NCBI GenBank assembly: GCA_004559845.1 | Contig: SFWW01000125.1 | Location: forward strand, 1-5,811 | Length of the DNA: 5,811 nucleotides | Reading direction: 5' to 3' | Source: a bacterium | GTDB lineage: Bacteria; Bacteroidota; Bacteroidia; Bacteroidales; Muribaculaceae | In this document: one piece after another, positions 1-5,745 of the stretch | Layout of the letters: every line of letters starts with the position of its first letter | Position numbering within the stretch: the stretch's first letter is position 1 | Program-made: the position numbers and the translations under genes | The notes under the pieces: generated by a model | Told to the model about the DNA's origin: nothing | Database searches by the model: none | What the model saw: only the letters and a program-made list of their open reading frames with translations

Positions 1-106
1 TGAAATTCCTGCCTTTATCACTTTTTCGTGATTTTTCTATGAGCCTGCCCTACCGGGGGCTGTAGCGCCGATTTGCGTTGTTTTTGGCTGACGCAAGGAT
101 AAAGTC

Positions 107-136
107 GGTGGAAACAACCATCCCGTTGTTTCCACC
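107..136 (-). terminator. Perfect 12-bp hairpin downstream of the PCMD gene, possible terminator
   Basis: The arms GGTGGAAACAAC (107-118) and GTTGTTTCCACC (125-136) are perfectly complementary around a 6-nt loop. The hairpin begins about 30 nt past the stop codon of the minus-strand PCMD gene, where a transcript end is expected. On the minus strand the stem is followed by GACTTTATCC, a poor U-tract, so it may be a weak terminator or an mRNA 3'-end stabiliser. The structure is seen directly; the terminator role is inferred. Confidence 0.45.
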
Positions 137-165
137 CGTTGACAAGATAACTCGTTGATACTGAA

Positions 166-1125
166 TTAGTGAACGAATGCCACGTTGTCCACCCAGAGCG
201 TCATGCCCACAGTGCCGGTGTAGGCGGTGCCGCAGCCGCTGGAGAGCATCACCATCACGTGGGTGGGTTTGGTGCCTGCGGCTGCCCATTTTTCTTCCAC
301 CACGGGCACTATTTTCCCTTTTTTATTGCGAGCGTAGTAGCTTTTTTCTTTGGAAATGAGTCCCATATAGGGTTTGTAGCCGGCATGCTTACGAATGTCG
401 CCATACCAAATGGGAATGCGGTGCTTGTTCACCCAGCCCATTGTGGTCTTACCAAAGCGTTCGCGTCCGGTGCCCACCCGTTCGGCGTGAATATTGCCTT
501 TGCTGTCTTCCCAGCGATGCTGTAGAATAACAAACACTTCTGCATTGTCGCGACCGGAGAGTGTTTTTTTGCCACCGAATCCACTGGAATAGATGGGCGC
601 ACCTGCCGGTGCCACCAATCGATAGTCGAATTGCAAGAATTTGGGGGTTTTGGTGTAGGGAATACCCATTTCCATTTTGCTATACGGATTTTTGGTGCTG
701 CTCACCGGTTCGAGCATTTTCCCCAAGAAGATGGTGCCCGACACCAGCACATCCATATTCACGATGCCGGCAGCCTTCACGTGCTCCAGCAGGGTGGTGA
801 GTTTAGCGCAGCGTCCGGCGCCGTGTTTGTCAGGGAAAACGGCGTTGCTGGTTTTCACCACGCCCATCACCTTGGCATACACATTGCTGGTAGCCCACTG
901 CGAACCGCCCATATTGCTATATGCCTTGGCACCATTGATGGTGGTGGAGGGTGCTATTTCATACACTTTTTTGGTGTTACCCCCTATCACGCCCGATTCT
1001 TTAATCACGCGTGTTACCCAATTTTCAAAATCGCCAAATTTGATTGGCTCGAGTTTTTCCGCTTTCATGCCGGTGGCAGCAATCGCCATTATGGCTATGA
1101 TAAGTGCAATTTTTTTCATTTTCAT
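166..1125 (-). CDS. Secreted PCMD-domain protein (putative carbohydrate metabolism domain)
   Basis: A 319-residue protein of the Bacteroidetes PCMD family (PF13201 type), recognised by eye. Residues 1-22 form a Sec signal peptide: MKMKK, a hydrophobic run, then a likely cut after GMKA. No lipobox cysteine follows, so it is probably periplasmic or secreted rather than a lipoprotein. The rest reads as one beta-sandwich: GKMLEPVSS around 135-143, GIPYTKTPKFLQFDY around 154-168, a DNAEVFVIL strand around 193-201, and a C-terminal VMVMLSSGCG...YTGTVGMTLWVDNVAFVH block (290-319) that matches the family's closing strands. Family members lie near polysaccharide-use genes and are thought to bind or process glycans; no catalytic residues are evident. 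A second ATG two codons downstream could also be the start. The gene lies 52 nt behind the DUF2851 gene on the same strand, and I see no convincing TAnnTTTG element in the gap, so co-transcription is possible. Confidence 0.75.
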   Translation of the reverse strand: MKMKKIALIIAIMAIAATGMKAEKLEPIKFGDFENWVTRVIKESGVIGGNTKKVYEIAPSTTINGAKAYSNMGGSQWATSNVYAKVMGVVKTSNAVFPDKHGAGRCAKLTTLLEHVKAAGIVNMDVLVSGTIFLGKMLEPVSSTKNPYSKMEMGIPYTKTPKFLQFDYRLVAPAGAPIYSSGFGGKKTLSGRDNAEVFVILQHRWEDSKGNIHAERVGTGRERFGKTTMGWVNKHRIPIWYGDIRKHAGYKPYMGLISKEKSYYARNKKGKIVPVVEEKWAAAGTKPTHVMVMLSSGCGTAYTGTVGMTLWVDNVAFVH

Positions 1126-1177
1126 TTTTGTGTTGATTGTTATCGTTATTCGTTAATAATAGTCGTGTCCAATCGCT

Positions 1178-2467
1178 TTAGATGGATTCGCCGTGTGCTG
1201 ATTTTGAGAGCAAATAGTGCCCTATTTTGCAATACATACACTTGCGCGCTTCGCAATATTCGCGCTTGAGTTGCACCAGCGCTTGCGAGGTGAGTGCATC
1301 GGGACACGGAATGCCGTAGGAGGTGAACTGCGCCACGATGGAATTGCTTTCCGGCTTCAAGTCTTCGAGCAGTCGGATGGCTTTGTCGGTGAGCGCGTAG
1401 CTATCGGTGAGCTCGCCGTAGGCATAGAGCAAAGGCGCCACGGTGTTGATAAGCACGATATCAATCGACCTTTGGCTCAATGCTGCCGCCGTGCGCTCGT
1501 GGGGCTTGCCGAAAGTGTAGTGCGTAGCCCAGTAGCCTGATAACTGCACATCAAAGAGCGCTCTCATTTGCTTCTCATCTTCTGCATCAACGATGCGCCG
1601 CATCATCCTAAATCCGCCCTCCACAAATCGCGCCAGCATGGCAATGCGCCGATAGGGGAAATTTTGCGGACGGATGCGAAACAGTTTCCACGCTTGCGTT
1701 TCCATGGGCGAGAGTTGGAATTTGTTGCGCAAAAACGCATATTCGGTTGCCAACTGCTGTGCGTAAGGGTCGGCGTGCTGCACATTTCCTTCCAGCATAC
1801 CCGCTTGGCCAAAAAGCAGCGCTTCAATCTGAAAAATGGAATCGCTATGCTTGCCCAGCAAGCGCAGGGGCGTTTTGCGCGCAAGCCGTTCAAATGCCTC
1901 ATTATTGATGCCAAACCCTAAATTACGCGCCAGCGTCACGTAGCACACGTCTTCCCAACTGCCGTTGAAGCGCTCCAGCATCTCGTGGATGCGCTGCACC
2001 TTGCCGTGAAGGCGTTCAAAAGCCAGCGCACTCACCCACTCTACCATGGTGAGCTGTGGCACTTGCTTGATTTTTTCGGCACACGACACCTCAATGGTGC
2101 CATTCACCAGCGTGGCATAATCGGTGTAAAACTGTGGCGACACTTCGAGCACCAACTGCGGAATCAGTTCGCCGCCGGTGCGCCGCACCGGCGCATCATC
2201 TTTGCCCACCACATGCAATATCACGCTATCGTAGGCTTTATCCACATCGTGGTGATGCCGCTTCCAGTCGGAGGCTCGATAATGAATCTCCACATTACCT
2301 ACCCACATTCTGCCATCAATTTCCACCTTGGCATTGAAGAAATCGGGTCCGGCATCGGTGTTGAGCAAACCGGGGTCAATCACCCGCACCTTCTTACCGG
2401 TGTTGGTGACCATATCCTCCGACCGCCACAGTCGGTGATTCCACACATATTGCATCAATTTTTCCAT
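1178..2467 (-). CDS. DUF2851 family protein
   Basis: A DUF2851 (PF11013) protein of 429 residues from the start chosen here. The frame stays open to an ATG at 2536, but family members begin close to the MEKLMQYVWNHRLW block, so I start at 2467; the extra 23 residues look non-conserved. N-terminal hallmarks are DPGLLNTDAGPDFFNAKV (about 31-48) and VGNVEIHYRASDWKRHHHDVD (about 56-76), followed by DSVILHVV. The middle is alpha-helical, with RPQNFPYRRIAMLARF around 266-281. The C-terminus carries cysteines at 388, 405, 410 and 413 in an REYCEARKCMYCKIG context. It has no signal peptide and is probably cytoplasmic. The family has no established function. The PD...ExH pattern near the N-terminus resembles PD-(D/E)XK nuclease folds, and the cysteines could bind a metal; both are inference. 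There is no clear Shine-Dalgarno site, as is usual in the phylum. Confidence 0.85.
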   Translation of the reverse strand: MEKLMQYVWNHRLWRSEDMVTNTGKKVRVIDPGLLNTDAGPDFFNAKVEIDGRMWVGNVEIHYRASDWKRHHHDVDKAYDSVILHVVGKDDAPVRRTGGELIPQLVLEVSPQFYTDYATLVNGTIEVSCAEKIKQVPQLTMVEWVSALAFERLHGKVQRIHEMLERFNGSWEDVCYVTLARNLGFGINNEAFERLARKTPLRLLGKHSDSIFQIEALLFGQAGMLEGNVQHADPYAQQLATEYAFLRNKFQLSPMETQAWKLFRIRPQNFPYRRIAMLARFVEGGFRMMRRIVDAEDEKQMRALFDVQLSGYWATHYTFGKPHERTAAALSQRSIDIVLINTVAPLLYAYGELTDSYALTDKAIRLLEDLKPESNSIVAQFTSYGIPCPDALTSQALVQLKREYCEARKCMYCKIGHYLLSKSAHGESI

Positions 2468-2523
2468 GCCGAAAACGCAGTTCATTGTGCCAAACCGGTG
2501 CAAAAGCAGCAGCACACAATGTG

Positions 2524-2531
2524 CGAAGTTA
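2524..2531 (-). promoter_or_regulatory. Possible -7 element for the DUF2851 gene
   Basis: On the minus strand TAACTTCG differs by one base from the Bacteroidetes -7 consensus TAnnTTTG. It lies about 57 nt upstream of the chosen ATG at 2467 but inside the longer ORF, which would fit the shorter start. No TTTG was found 19 nt further upstream, so the call is weak. Confidence 0.22.
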
Positions 2532-2630
2532 CGCATTTTTTACTAATGTGCACGACTTTAGGTTGGTTTTGACCATCATTTTTCACATTTTATCCAGCCG
2601 TCACCGACAAAACACCAAAAAAAAGGGCAC

Positions 2631-2660
2631 AAAAAAAGGAGCTACGCTATCGTAACTCCT
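2631..2660 (-). terminator. Intrinsic terminator of the tRNA-Phe gene
   Basis: Read on the minus strand, GGAGTTACG, loop ATAG, CGTAGCTCC form a 9-bp stem with one T-G wobble. The stem can be extended by one A-T pair and is followed at once by seven T. It starts a few nt after the tRNA 3' end, a textbook rho-independent terminator. A second T-run lies a little further downstream. Confidence 0.85.
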
Positions 2661-2666
2661 ATTTCG

Positions 2667-2739
2667 TGGTGCCACCAGGAATCGAACCGGGGACACAAGG
2701 ATTTTCAGTCCTTTGCTCTACCAACTGAGCTATGGCACC
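2667..2739 (-). tRNA. tRNA-Phe (anticodon GAA)
   Basis: The 73-nt cloverleaf folds by eye. The acceptor GGTGCCA/TGGCACC has seven perfect pairs. The D-arm is GCTC, AGTTGGTA, GAGC. The anticodon stem AAGGA/TCCTT encloses loop CTGAAAA, giving anticodon GAA (2704-2706), which decodes UUC/UUU as phenylalanine. The variable loop is GTGTC, and the T-arm CCCGG/CCTGG has loop TTCGATT. The discriminator is A; the next bases are CGA, so CCA is not encoded and must be added after transcription. The middle pair of the T-stem is a C-U mismatch (51-63), which is unusual. The gene stands alone, with its own promoter and terminator. Confidence 0.97.
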
Positions 2740-2760
2740 ATCGGCGCTTAATTGCGAGTG

Positions 2761-2791
2761 CAAAGTTATAACCTTTTTTTGAATTGACAAA
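2761..2791 (-). promoter_or_regulatory. Promoter of the tRNA-Phe gene (Bacteroidetes type)
   Basis: On the minus strand a TTTG -33 element (2791-2788) and a TAACTTTG -7 element (2768-2761) are separated by exactly 19 nt. Both match the primary-sigma consensus known for Bacteroidetes (TTTG, about 19 nt, TAnnTTTG). The -7 element ends 21 nt before the first tRNA base, leaving a short leader of roughly 10-15 nt. Confidence 0.82.
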
Positions 2792-2796
2792 ATATT

Positions 2797-2856
2797 TTTG
2801 CTGAAAAATTTCGCTAAAATTTTCATTTAAATTATATCCGGCTGTTTTTCAGCAAA
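2797..2856. repeat. Perfect 12-bp inverted repeat beside the tRNA promoter
   Basis: The arms TTTGCTGAAAAA (2797-2808) and TTTTTCAGCAAA (2845-2856) are exact reverse complements 36 nt apart. A smaller A/T-rich hairpin AAAATTT-CGCTA-AAATTTT (2805-2823) overlaps the left arm. The repeat starts 6 bp upstream of the tRNA -33 element. It could be a binding site for a dimeric regulator, an UP-like A/T element or a remnant of a mobile end; the sequence does not decide. Confidence 0.5.
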
Positions 2857-2971
2857 TTATTTTTTACAATGCACGTTCCTGTGGTGCGCTGTGAATGATG
2901 AGCAAGGCGAGATAATGGGGCAAAAAAAAGACAGATTCTTTGTGACGAATTTGTGAAAAATGCAAAAAAAG

Positions 2972-3002
2972 TATGAAATGTGAAAACTAATGTGTACATT
3001 TG
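2972..3002 (+). promoter_or_regulatory. Promoter of the dockerin-protein gene
   Basis: TACATTTG (2995-3002) matches the Bacteroidetes -7 consensus TAnnTTTG exactly. TATG (2972-2975) lies 19 nt upstream as a 3-of-4 match to the -33 TTTG. Transcription would start near 3008-3012, leaving an A/T-rich leader of about 65 nt to the ATG at 3076. The leader has A-rich bases before the start and no Shine-Dalgarno site, as usual in this phylum. Confidence 0.6.
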
Positions 3003-3075
3003 CGGAAATTATCATCAATTTGCATAATTGTGTACTTAATTAACTTAAAATAAAACAACTTAAACGTTATTCAAA

Positions 3076-3930
3076 ATGAAAAAAATCTTTACACTTTTTG
3101 TGATGGGCGTCTTGGCGATAGGCTATGCCTTTGCCGATGTCACCACCATCACATTCGCCGACCTCTACAGTAGCAAAGTGCAACCAACCACACCGACATC
3201 ATCGGGTGCTTTCTCTTTCTCTTTCGCTAAGGGAAATTCCCAAACCGAACCGGCCTTCAATGCCAGTTATCAAGAAATCCGCCTTTATGGTGGTCAGAAA
3301 GATAATGCAGAGAAGTATGACGGCAACACGATGACCATCACCTGCACCACTGCTATGACCCAAATCGTGCTTGGCGGTAGCACCTCATCTTTCACCTTTG
3401 GCGAAGTGAAAGCCTCTGAAGGAACCGTAACTTGGGATGCCTCTACCAAAACCCTTACTTGGGTGGGTAATGCGTCTACCGTGACCTTCACCGTGTATCG
3501 CAACGCCTCCGCTCCAACCCAATGGCGCTTCAAAAAAGCGGAAATCACCACCAATGGCACAGGCGAAATCGTGGTTGGAAAACCCACATTCTCTCCTGCA
3601 GCCGGTACCTATTATGTACCATTTGAGGTGACACTGAAAAATGCCACCTCGGGCGCTACCATCCACTACACTACCGATGGCACCGACCCCACCACCGCAT
3701 CACCGGTGTATGCCAATCCTATCGCTATCAATGCCACTACCACTGTGAAGGCTATTGCTGCGCTTGACGACAAGGTGAGCGACATTGCCGTGGCTGAATA
3801 CGTGATGGGCGAAAGCACCGAAGTGGCAAACATTGCCGCTTATCAAACTGTGGGCGACGACACCACGGTGACCAAATTCTCGCCGGATTCCATGGCTCGA
3901 AAGTTACCTACAAGGGCGAACCTGAATTGA
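3076..3930 (+). CDS. 5' fragment: signal peptide, N-terminal beta domain and chitobiase C-terminal (CHB_HEX_C) domain
   Basis: This 284-residue ORF is what the sequence as given would express. Residues 1-20 are a clear Sec signal peptide (MKK, hydrophobic core, cut after GYAFA). Residues about 21-160 resemble the N-terminal beta-sandwich seen in many secreted Bacteroidales proteins: a short ITFADLY strand, an EIRLYGG strand, TMTITC, and a closing TQWRFKKAEITTNG. Residues about 168-243 are a CHB_HEX_C-type domain (PF13290 family), shown by PTFSPAAGTYYVPFEVTL, ATIHYTTDGTDPT, SPVYANPIAI and TTVKAIAAL; it usually serves as a binding or spacer module in glycan-active proteins. Residues 249-266 begin the first OB-like A module. 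The last 18 residues or so are out of frame and not real family sequence. No catalytic domain is seen. Confidence 0.7.
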   Translation: MKKIFTLFVMGVLAIGYAFADVTTITFADLYSSKVQPTTPTSSGAFSFSFAKGNSQTEPAFNASYQEIRLYGGQKDNAEKYDGNTMTITCTTAMTQIVLGGSTSSFTFGEVKASEGTVTWDASTKTLTWVGNASTVTFTVYRNASAPTQWRFKKAEITTNGTGEIVVGKPTFSPAAGTYYVPFEVTLKNATSGATIHYTTDGTDPTTASPVYANPIAINATTTVKAIAALDDKVSDIAVAEYVMGESTEVANIAAYQTVGDDTTVTKFSPDSMARKLPTRANLN

Positions 3931-5343
3931 AGGTGGATGCCAACAGCAACATCGTGGCGGGCGAAAACACCCCTGTGGCACCCGAAGTGATTCAAGTGAG
4001 CGACATCGCTAAAGACCTCTTTGGACACTATGTGGTGATTAAGGGCGCTACCACTTCTTTCCTCAACCGCACCATCACCGACAACAGCGGCTCTGCCATT
4101 TGCCAAACCGGCATGGGCGGCTTCTCTGCGAAAAACGACTCCGTGAACGTAGACGTGTACGGTATTGTGGGCTCTTGGACAGTGACCGGAACCGACGAAA
4201 TTACCTATGTGATTCTTCCTACCGCAGTTGCTAAAGCCGGCGTAGAACCTACTGAAGGCGTGAGCATCGCTGAATTCCAAGTGGCTGAAGACAATGTCGA
4301 ACTCACCTTCCGCAACCCTGTGACCGTGTTGGCTCAAACCGGTGGCTACTTATTTGTGAAAGACGAAACCGGACACATGCTCGTTTACGGCGGTACCGGT
4401 CAAACTTACCAACGCGGCGACGTGATTCCCGCCGGATTTGGCGGTGTGAAAACCACCTACAACGGCGAACCCGAACTTAAAAATCCCACCGGCTTCAAGG
4501 CTGCTTCCGACAATGTGCCTGTGGTGGCTGAAGAAATAGCTCTCACCGCTCAAAATGTGGCACACGCCAATTTCGGTCACTTTATCGTGGCTAAGGGCGT
4601 GACCATCGACGCTACAGGAATGAAAATGACCGACGCTGCAGGCAACACCGCTCCTTACCACAATGGCAACCTCAAAGCCTCTATGCCTGAAGACCTTACA
4701 AAAAAATACAATGTGTATGCCATCATCGGCTCTTACGGCAAAACCAACGTTGTTTACCAATTGCTCCCCGTTTACTTCACCAACGAAGACGGCTCGCCCC
4801 TGGCAGTGGAAGATGTGGCTGACCTCAATGCACTCTTCGCTAAGAGCACCGGCACCAACTACCGCATTACCGGCACCCTCACCGCTGTGTTCCAAAACGG
4901 TAACACACTCTACGTGAAAGATGAAGCCGGAACCAATGGTTTGGTATTCGGTAAACTCACCAACACTTTCGCTAACGGCGACCAAATCACAAACGCTGTG
5001 GCAAACTGGACCACCTACGATGGCTACAAAGAAATCATCCCTGTGGATTCCACTTTCGTGAAGAGTGGCTCAGGCGCTGCTATTGAACCCGAAGAAATGG
5101 CTTTGGAAGACCTTTCGCAAGATTTGATTCACCAATATGTGAAAGTGCCCGGCGTAACCCTCGCTGCTACCGAAACTGCCAACACCTACACCGGCAACGA
5201 TGGCACTGTAGATTTGCAAGTGTTCAACAAATTCACCGATGCAGTAACCCTTCCCGAATCAACTGTAGGCAAAACATTCACCCTCACCGGCTTCGTGGCA
5301 CTCTACAAAGGTCAATTGCAATTGGTGCTTTCAGAAGCAAAAG
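3820..5343 (+). repeat. Alternating A/B OB-like protein modules, three pairs (A1 truncated)
   Basis: Approximate spans: A1 remnant 3820-3970, B1 3996-4242, A2 4260-4536, B2 4542-4782, A3 4803-5103, B3 5103-5343. A1 and A2 align without gaps at their starts (AAYQTVGDDTTVT against AEFQVAEDNVELT) and again after the deletion (GDQILAGF against GDVIPAGF). A2 and A3 share YLFVKDETG/TLYVKDEAG and GDVI/GDQI. B1, B2 and B3 share GHYVVIKG/GHFIVAKG/HQYVKVPG. The similarity is at protein level; DNA identity between copies is only moderate, so they are old duplications. Boundaries are estimates by eye. Confidence 0.55.
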
Positions 5344-5519
5344 ATGAATCTGCGCTGCTCGGCGACGTGAACGGCGATGGCATCGTGAATGTGAGCGACG
5401 TAACTGCTTTGGTAAACGTGATTCTCGCCACCGAAAACTACGAAAATTGCGACATCAACGGCGACGGCACCATCAATGTGAGCGACGTAACTGAACTCGT
5501 TAACCAAATCCTCAAATAA
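3867..5519 (+). CDS. 3' fragment (frame-shifted): OB-like modules and C-terminal type I dockerin
   Basis: This is the continuation of the broken gene in another frame. It has no signal peptide and no convincing start; a TTG at 3927 is the first possible start and has no ribosome binding site, so it is probably not translated alone. It begins inside the first A module (GDQILAGFHG) and continues as B1, A2, B2, A3, B3 and a dockerin. The A modules share a LxVKDExG...LVYG or LVFG strand pair and a GDxI turn, a pattern typical of small OB-like barrels in secreted Bacteroidales proteins. The B modules share HYVVIKG or HFIVAKG-like starts. Coding bias is even throughout (Thr ACC, Asn AAC), as in the 5' half, which suggests recent inactivation or an assembly fault. 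The stop TAA is at 5517-5519. Confidence 0.65.
   Translation, partial: GDQILAGFHGSKVTYKGEPELKVDANSNIVAGENTPVAPEVIQVSDIAKDLFGHYVVIKGATTSFLNRTITDNSGSAICQTGMGGFSAKNDSVNVDVYGIVGSWTVTGTDEITYVILPTAVAKAGVEPTEGVSIAEFQVAEDNVELTFRNPVTVLAQTGGYLFVKDETGHMLVYGGTGQTYQRGDVIPAGFGGVKTTYNGEPELKNPTGFKAASDNVPVVAEEIALTAQNVAHANFGHFIVAKGVTIDATGMKMTDAAGNTAPYHNGNLKASMPEDLTKKYNVYAIIGSYGKTNVVYQLLPVYFTNEDGSPLAVEDVADLNALFAKSTGTNYRITGTLTAVFQNGNTLYVKDEAGTNGLVFGKLTNTFANGDQITNAVANWTTYDGYKEIIPVDSTFVKSGSGAAIEPEEMALEDLSQDLIHQYVKVPGVTLAATETANTYTGNDGTVDLQVFNKFTDAVTLPESTVGKTFTLTGFVALYKGQLQLVLSEAKDESALLGDVNGDGIVNVSDVTALVNVILATENYENCDINGDGTINVSDVTELVNQILK
5355..5516 (+). other. C-terminal type I dockerin domain (two calcium-binding repeats)
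   Basis: The last 54 residues of the broken gene hold two near-identical F-hand repeats, GDVNGDGIVNVSDVTALVN and CDINGDGTINVSDVTELVN. Each has the Dx[NG]DGxxxxxD calcium-binding pattern and a following helix. An 18-bp DNA stretch (5388-5405 and 5475-5492) is identical in both. Dockerins dock onto cohesins in clostridial cellulosomes. In Bacteroidales they occur on secreted proteins, usually without a known cohesin partner. No cohesin is visible in this window. Confidence 0.85.
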
Positions 5520-5532
5520 TTGAAGCAACCTC

Positions 5533-5555
5533 GGATTCGGCACCCTTCCGAATCC
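5533..5555 (+). other. 8-bp hairpin just after the dockerin gene stop
   Basis: GGATTCGG (5533-5540) and CCGAATCC (5548-5555) pair perfectly around a 7-nt loop. No U-tract follows, so it is not a canonical terminator. It may protect the mRNA 3' end together with the terminator downstream. Confidence 0.45.
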
Positions 5556-5566
5556 ACCTCCCATAC

Positions 5567-5608
5567 AGCACCCGCAAGCCCACCGGCATAGCGGGTGCTT
5601 TTATTTTA
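5567..5608 (+). terminator. Intrinsic terminator of the dockerin-protein gene
   Basis: AGCACCCGC (5567-5575) and GCGGGTGCT (5591-5599) form a perfect, G/C-rich 9-bp stem with a 15-nt loop, followed by TTTATTTTA. It lies about 48 nt after the stop codon and ends the plus-strand transcript. Confidence 0.78.
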
Positions 5609-5700
5609 CAAAAGCCCGCCACACCACCATAGCATCTATCCCGCCTGTAGCCGCCATCGGAGAGGGGCAGTTGTGGCGTAACCATCCGAAACAAGCCGAC

Positions 5701-5731
5701 TTTTAAATGGCACTTTTGATTGTGAACTTTG
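5701..5731 (+). promoter_or_regulatory. Possible promoter of the IS66 tnpB-like ORF
   Basis: GAACTTTG (5724-5731) has one mismatch to TAnnTTTG. TTTT (5701-5704) lies 19 nt upstream as a 3-of-4 match to TTTG. The pair sits 15 nt before the ATG at 5746, which would leave only a very short leader. Confidence 0.3.
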
Positions 5732-5745
5732 CAACCAAAAACGCC

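Larger units (their letters stand above)
2740..3075. other. Intergenic region between divergent tRNA-Phe and dockerin-protein genes
   Basis: This A/T-rich stretch holds the tRNA promoter (2761-2791), a 12-bp inverted repeat (2797-2856), and the plus-strand promoter and leader of the downstream gene (from 2972). I saw no open reading frame of note and no RNA gene. In 2860-2970 I saw only A-rich runs and no structured element. Confidence 0.6.
3076..5519 (+). pseudogene. Secreted CHB_HEX_C / OB-like repeat / dockerin protein, broken by an internal deletion
   Basis: Two ORFs in different frames encode one modular protein. The order is signal peptide (1-20), beta-sandwich-like domain, CHB_HEX_C domain, alternating OB-like modules and a C-terminal dockerin. 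The first ORF follows the family pattern up to GDDTTVT (ending 3873) and then becomes nonsense until a stop at 3928-3930. The second frame becomes meaningful at GDQILAGFHGSKVTYKGEPELK (from 3867), which parallels GDVIPAGFGGVKTTYNGEPELK in the next copy. Compared with that copy, about 36 residues (roughly 115 nt, not a multiple of three) are missing. Bases resembling GTGACC occur on both sides of the inferred junction. The intact protein would have been about 850 residues. As read, the product is cut after the CHB_HEX_C domain and loses the dockerin. A repeat collapse during assembly would look the same. Confidence 0.75.

Noticed and set aside
17..37. ATCAC-TTTTTC-GTGAT followed by TTTTT as a plus-strand terminator
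   Set aside because: The stem has only 5 A/T-rich pairs, and no upstream plus-strand gene is visible in the window.
50..289. Minus-strand 79-residue ORF covering the PCMD gene's 3' end
   Set aside because: Overlaps the convincing PCMD frame and has a low-complexity, Arg/His-rich composition with no family resemblance; a shadow.
631..1269. 212-residue plus-strand ORF opposite PCMD and the DUF2851 end
   Set aside because: His/Phe-rich antisense reading of two recognisable genes, spanning their intergenic gap; no start signals.
2468..2536. Longer DUF2851 start at the ATG at 2536
   Set aside because: The added 23 residues do not look like the family start, and a possible -7 element lies inside them; the ATG at 2467 fits the conserved block.
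1985..2572. 195-residue plus-strand ORF opposite DUF2851
   Set aside because: Antisense shadow of the conserved DUF2851 N-terminal region; His-rich composition typical of reverse-frame readings.
3860..3935. Programmed ribosomal frameshift joining the two halves of the dockerin gene
   Set aside because: No slippery heptamer is seen at the crossing, and about 36 residues of the module are missing, which points to a deletion.
4350..4985. 211-residue minus-strand ORF opposite the dockerin gene
   Set aside because: Runs against clear OB-like module sequence; Val/Gly/His-rich shadow produced by the biased codon use of the real gene.
5388..5492. 18-bp direct repeats as a CRISPR or mobile-element repeat
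   Set aside because: They are the duplicated calcium-binding motif of the dockerin domain, in frame and explained by protein structure.
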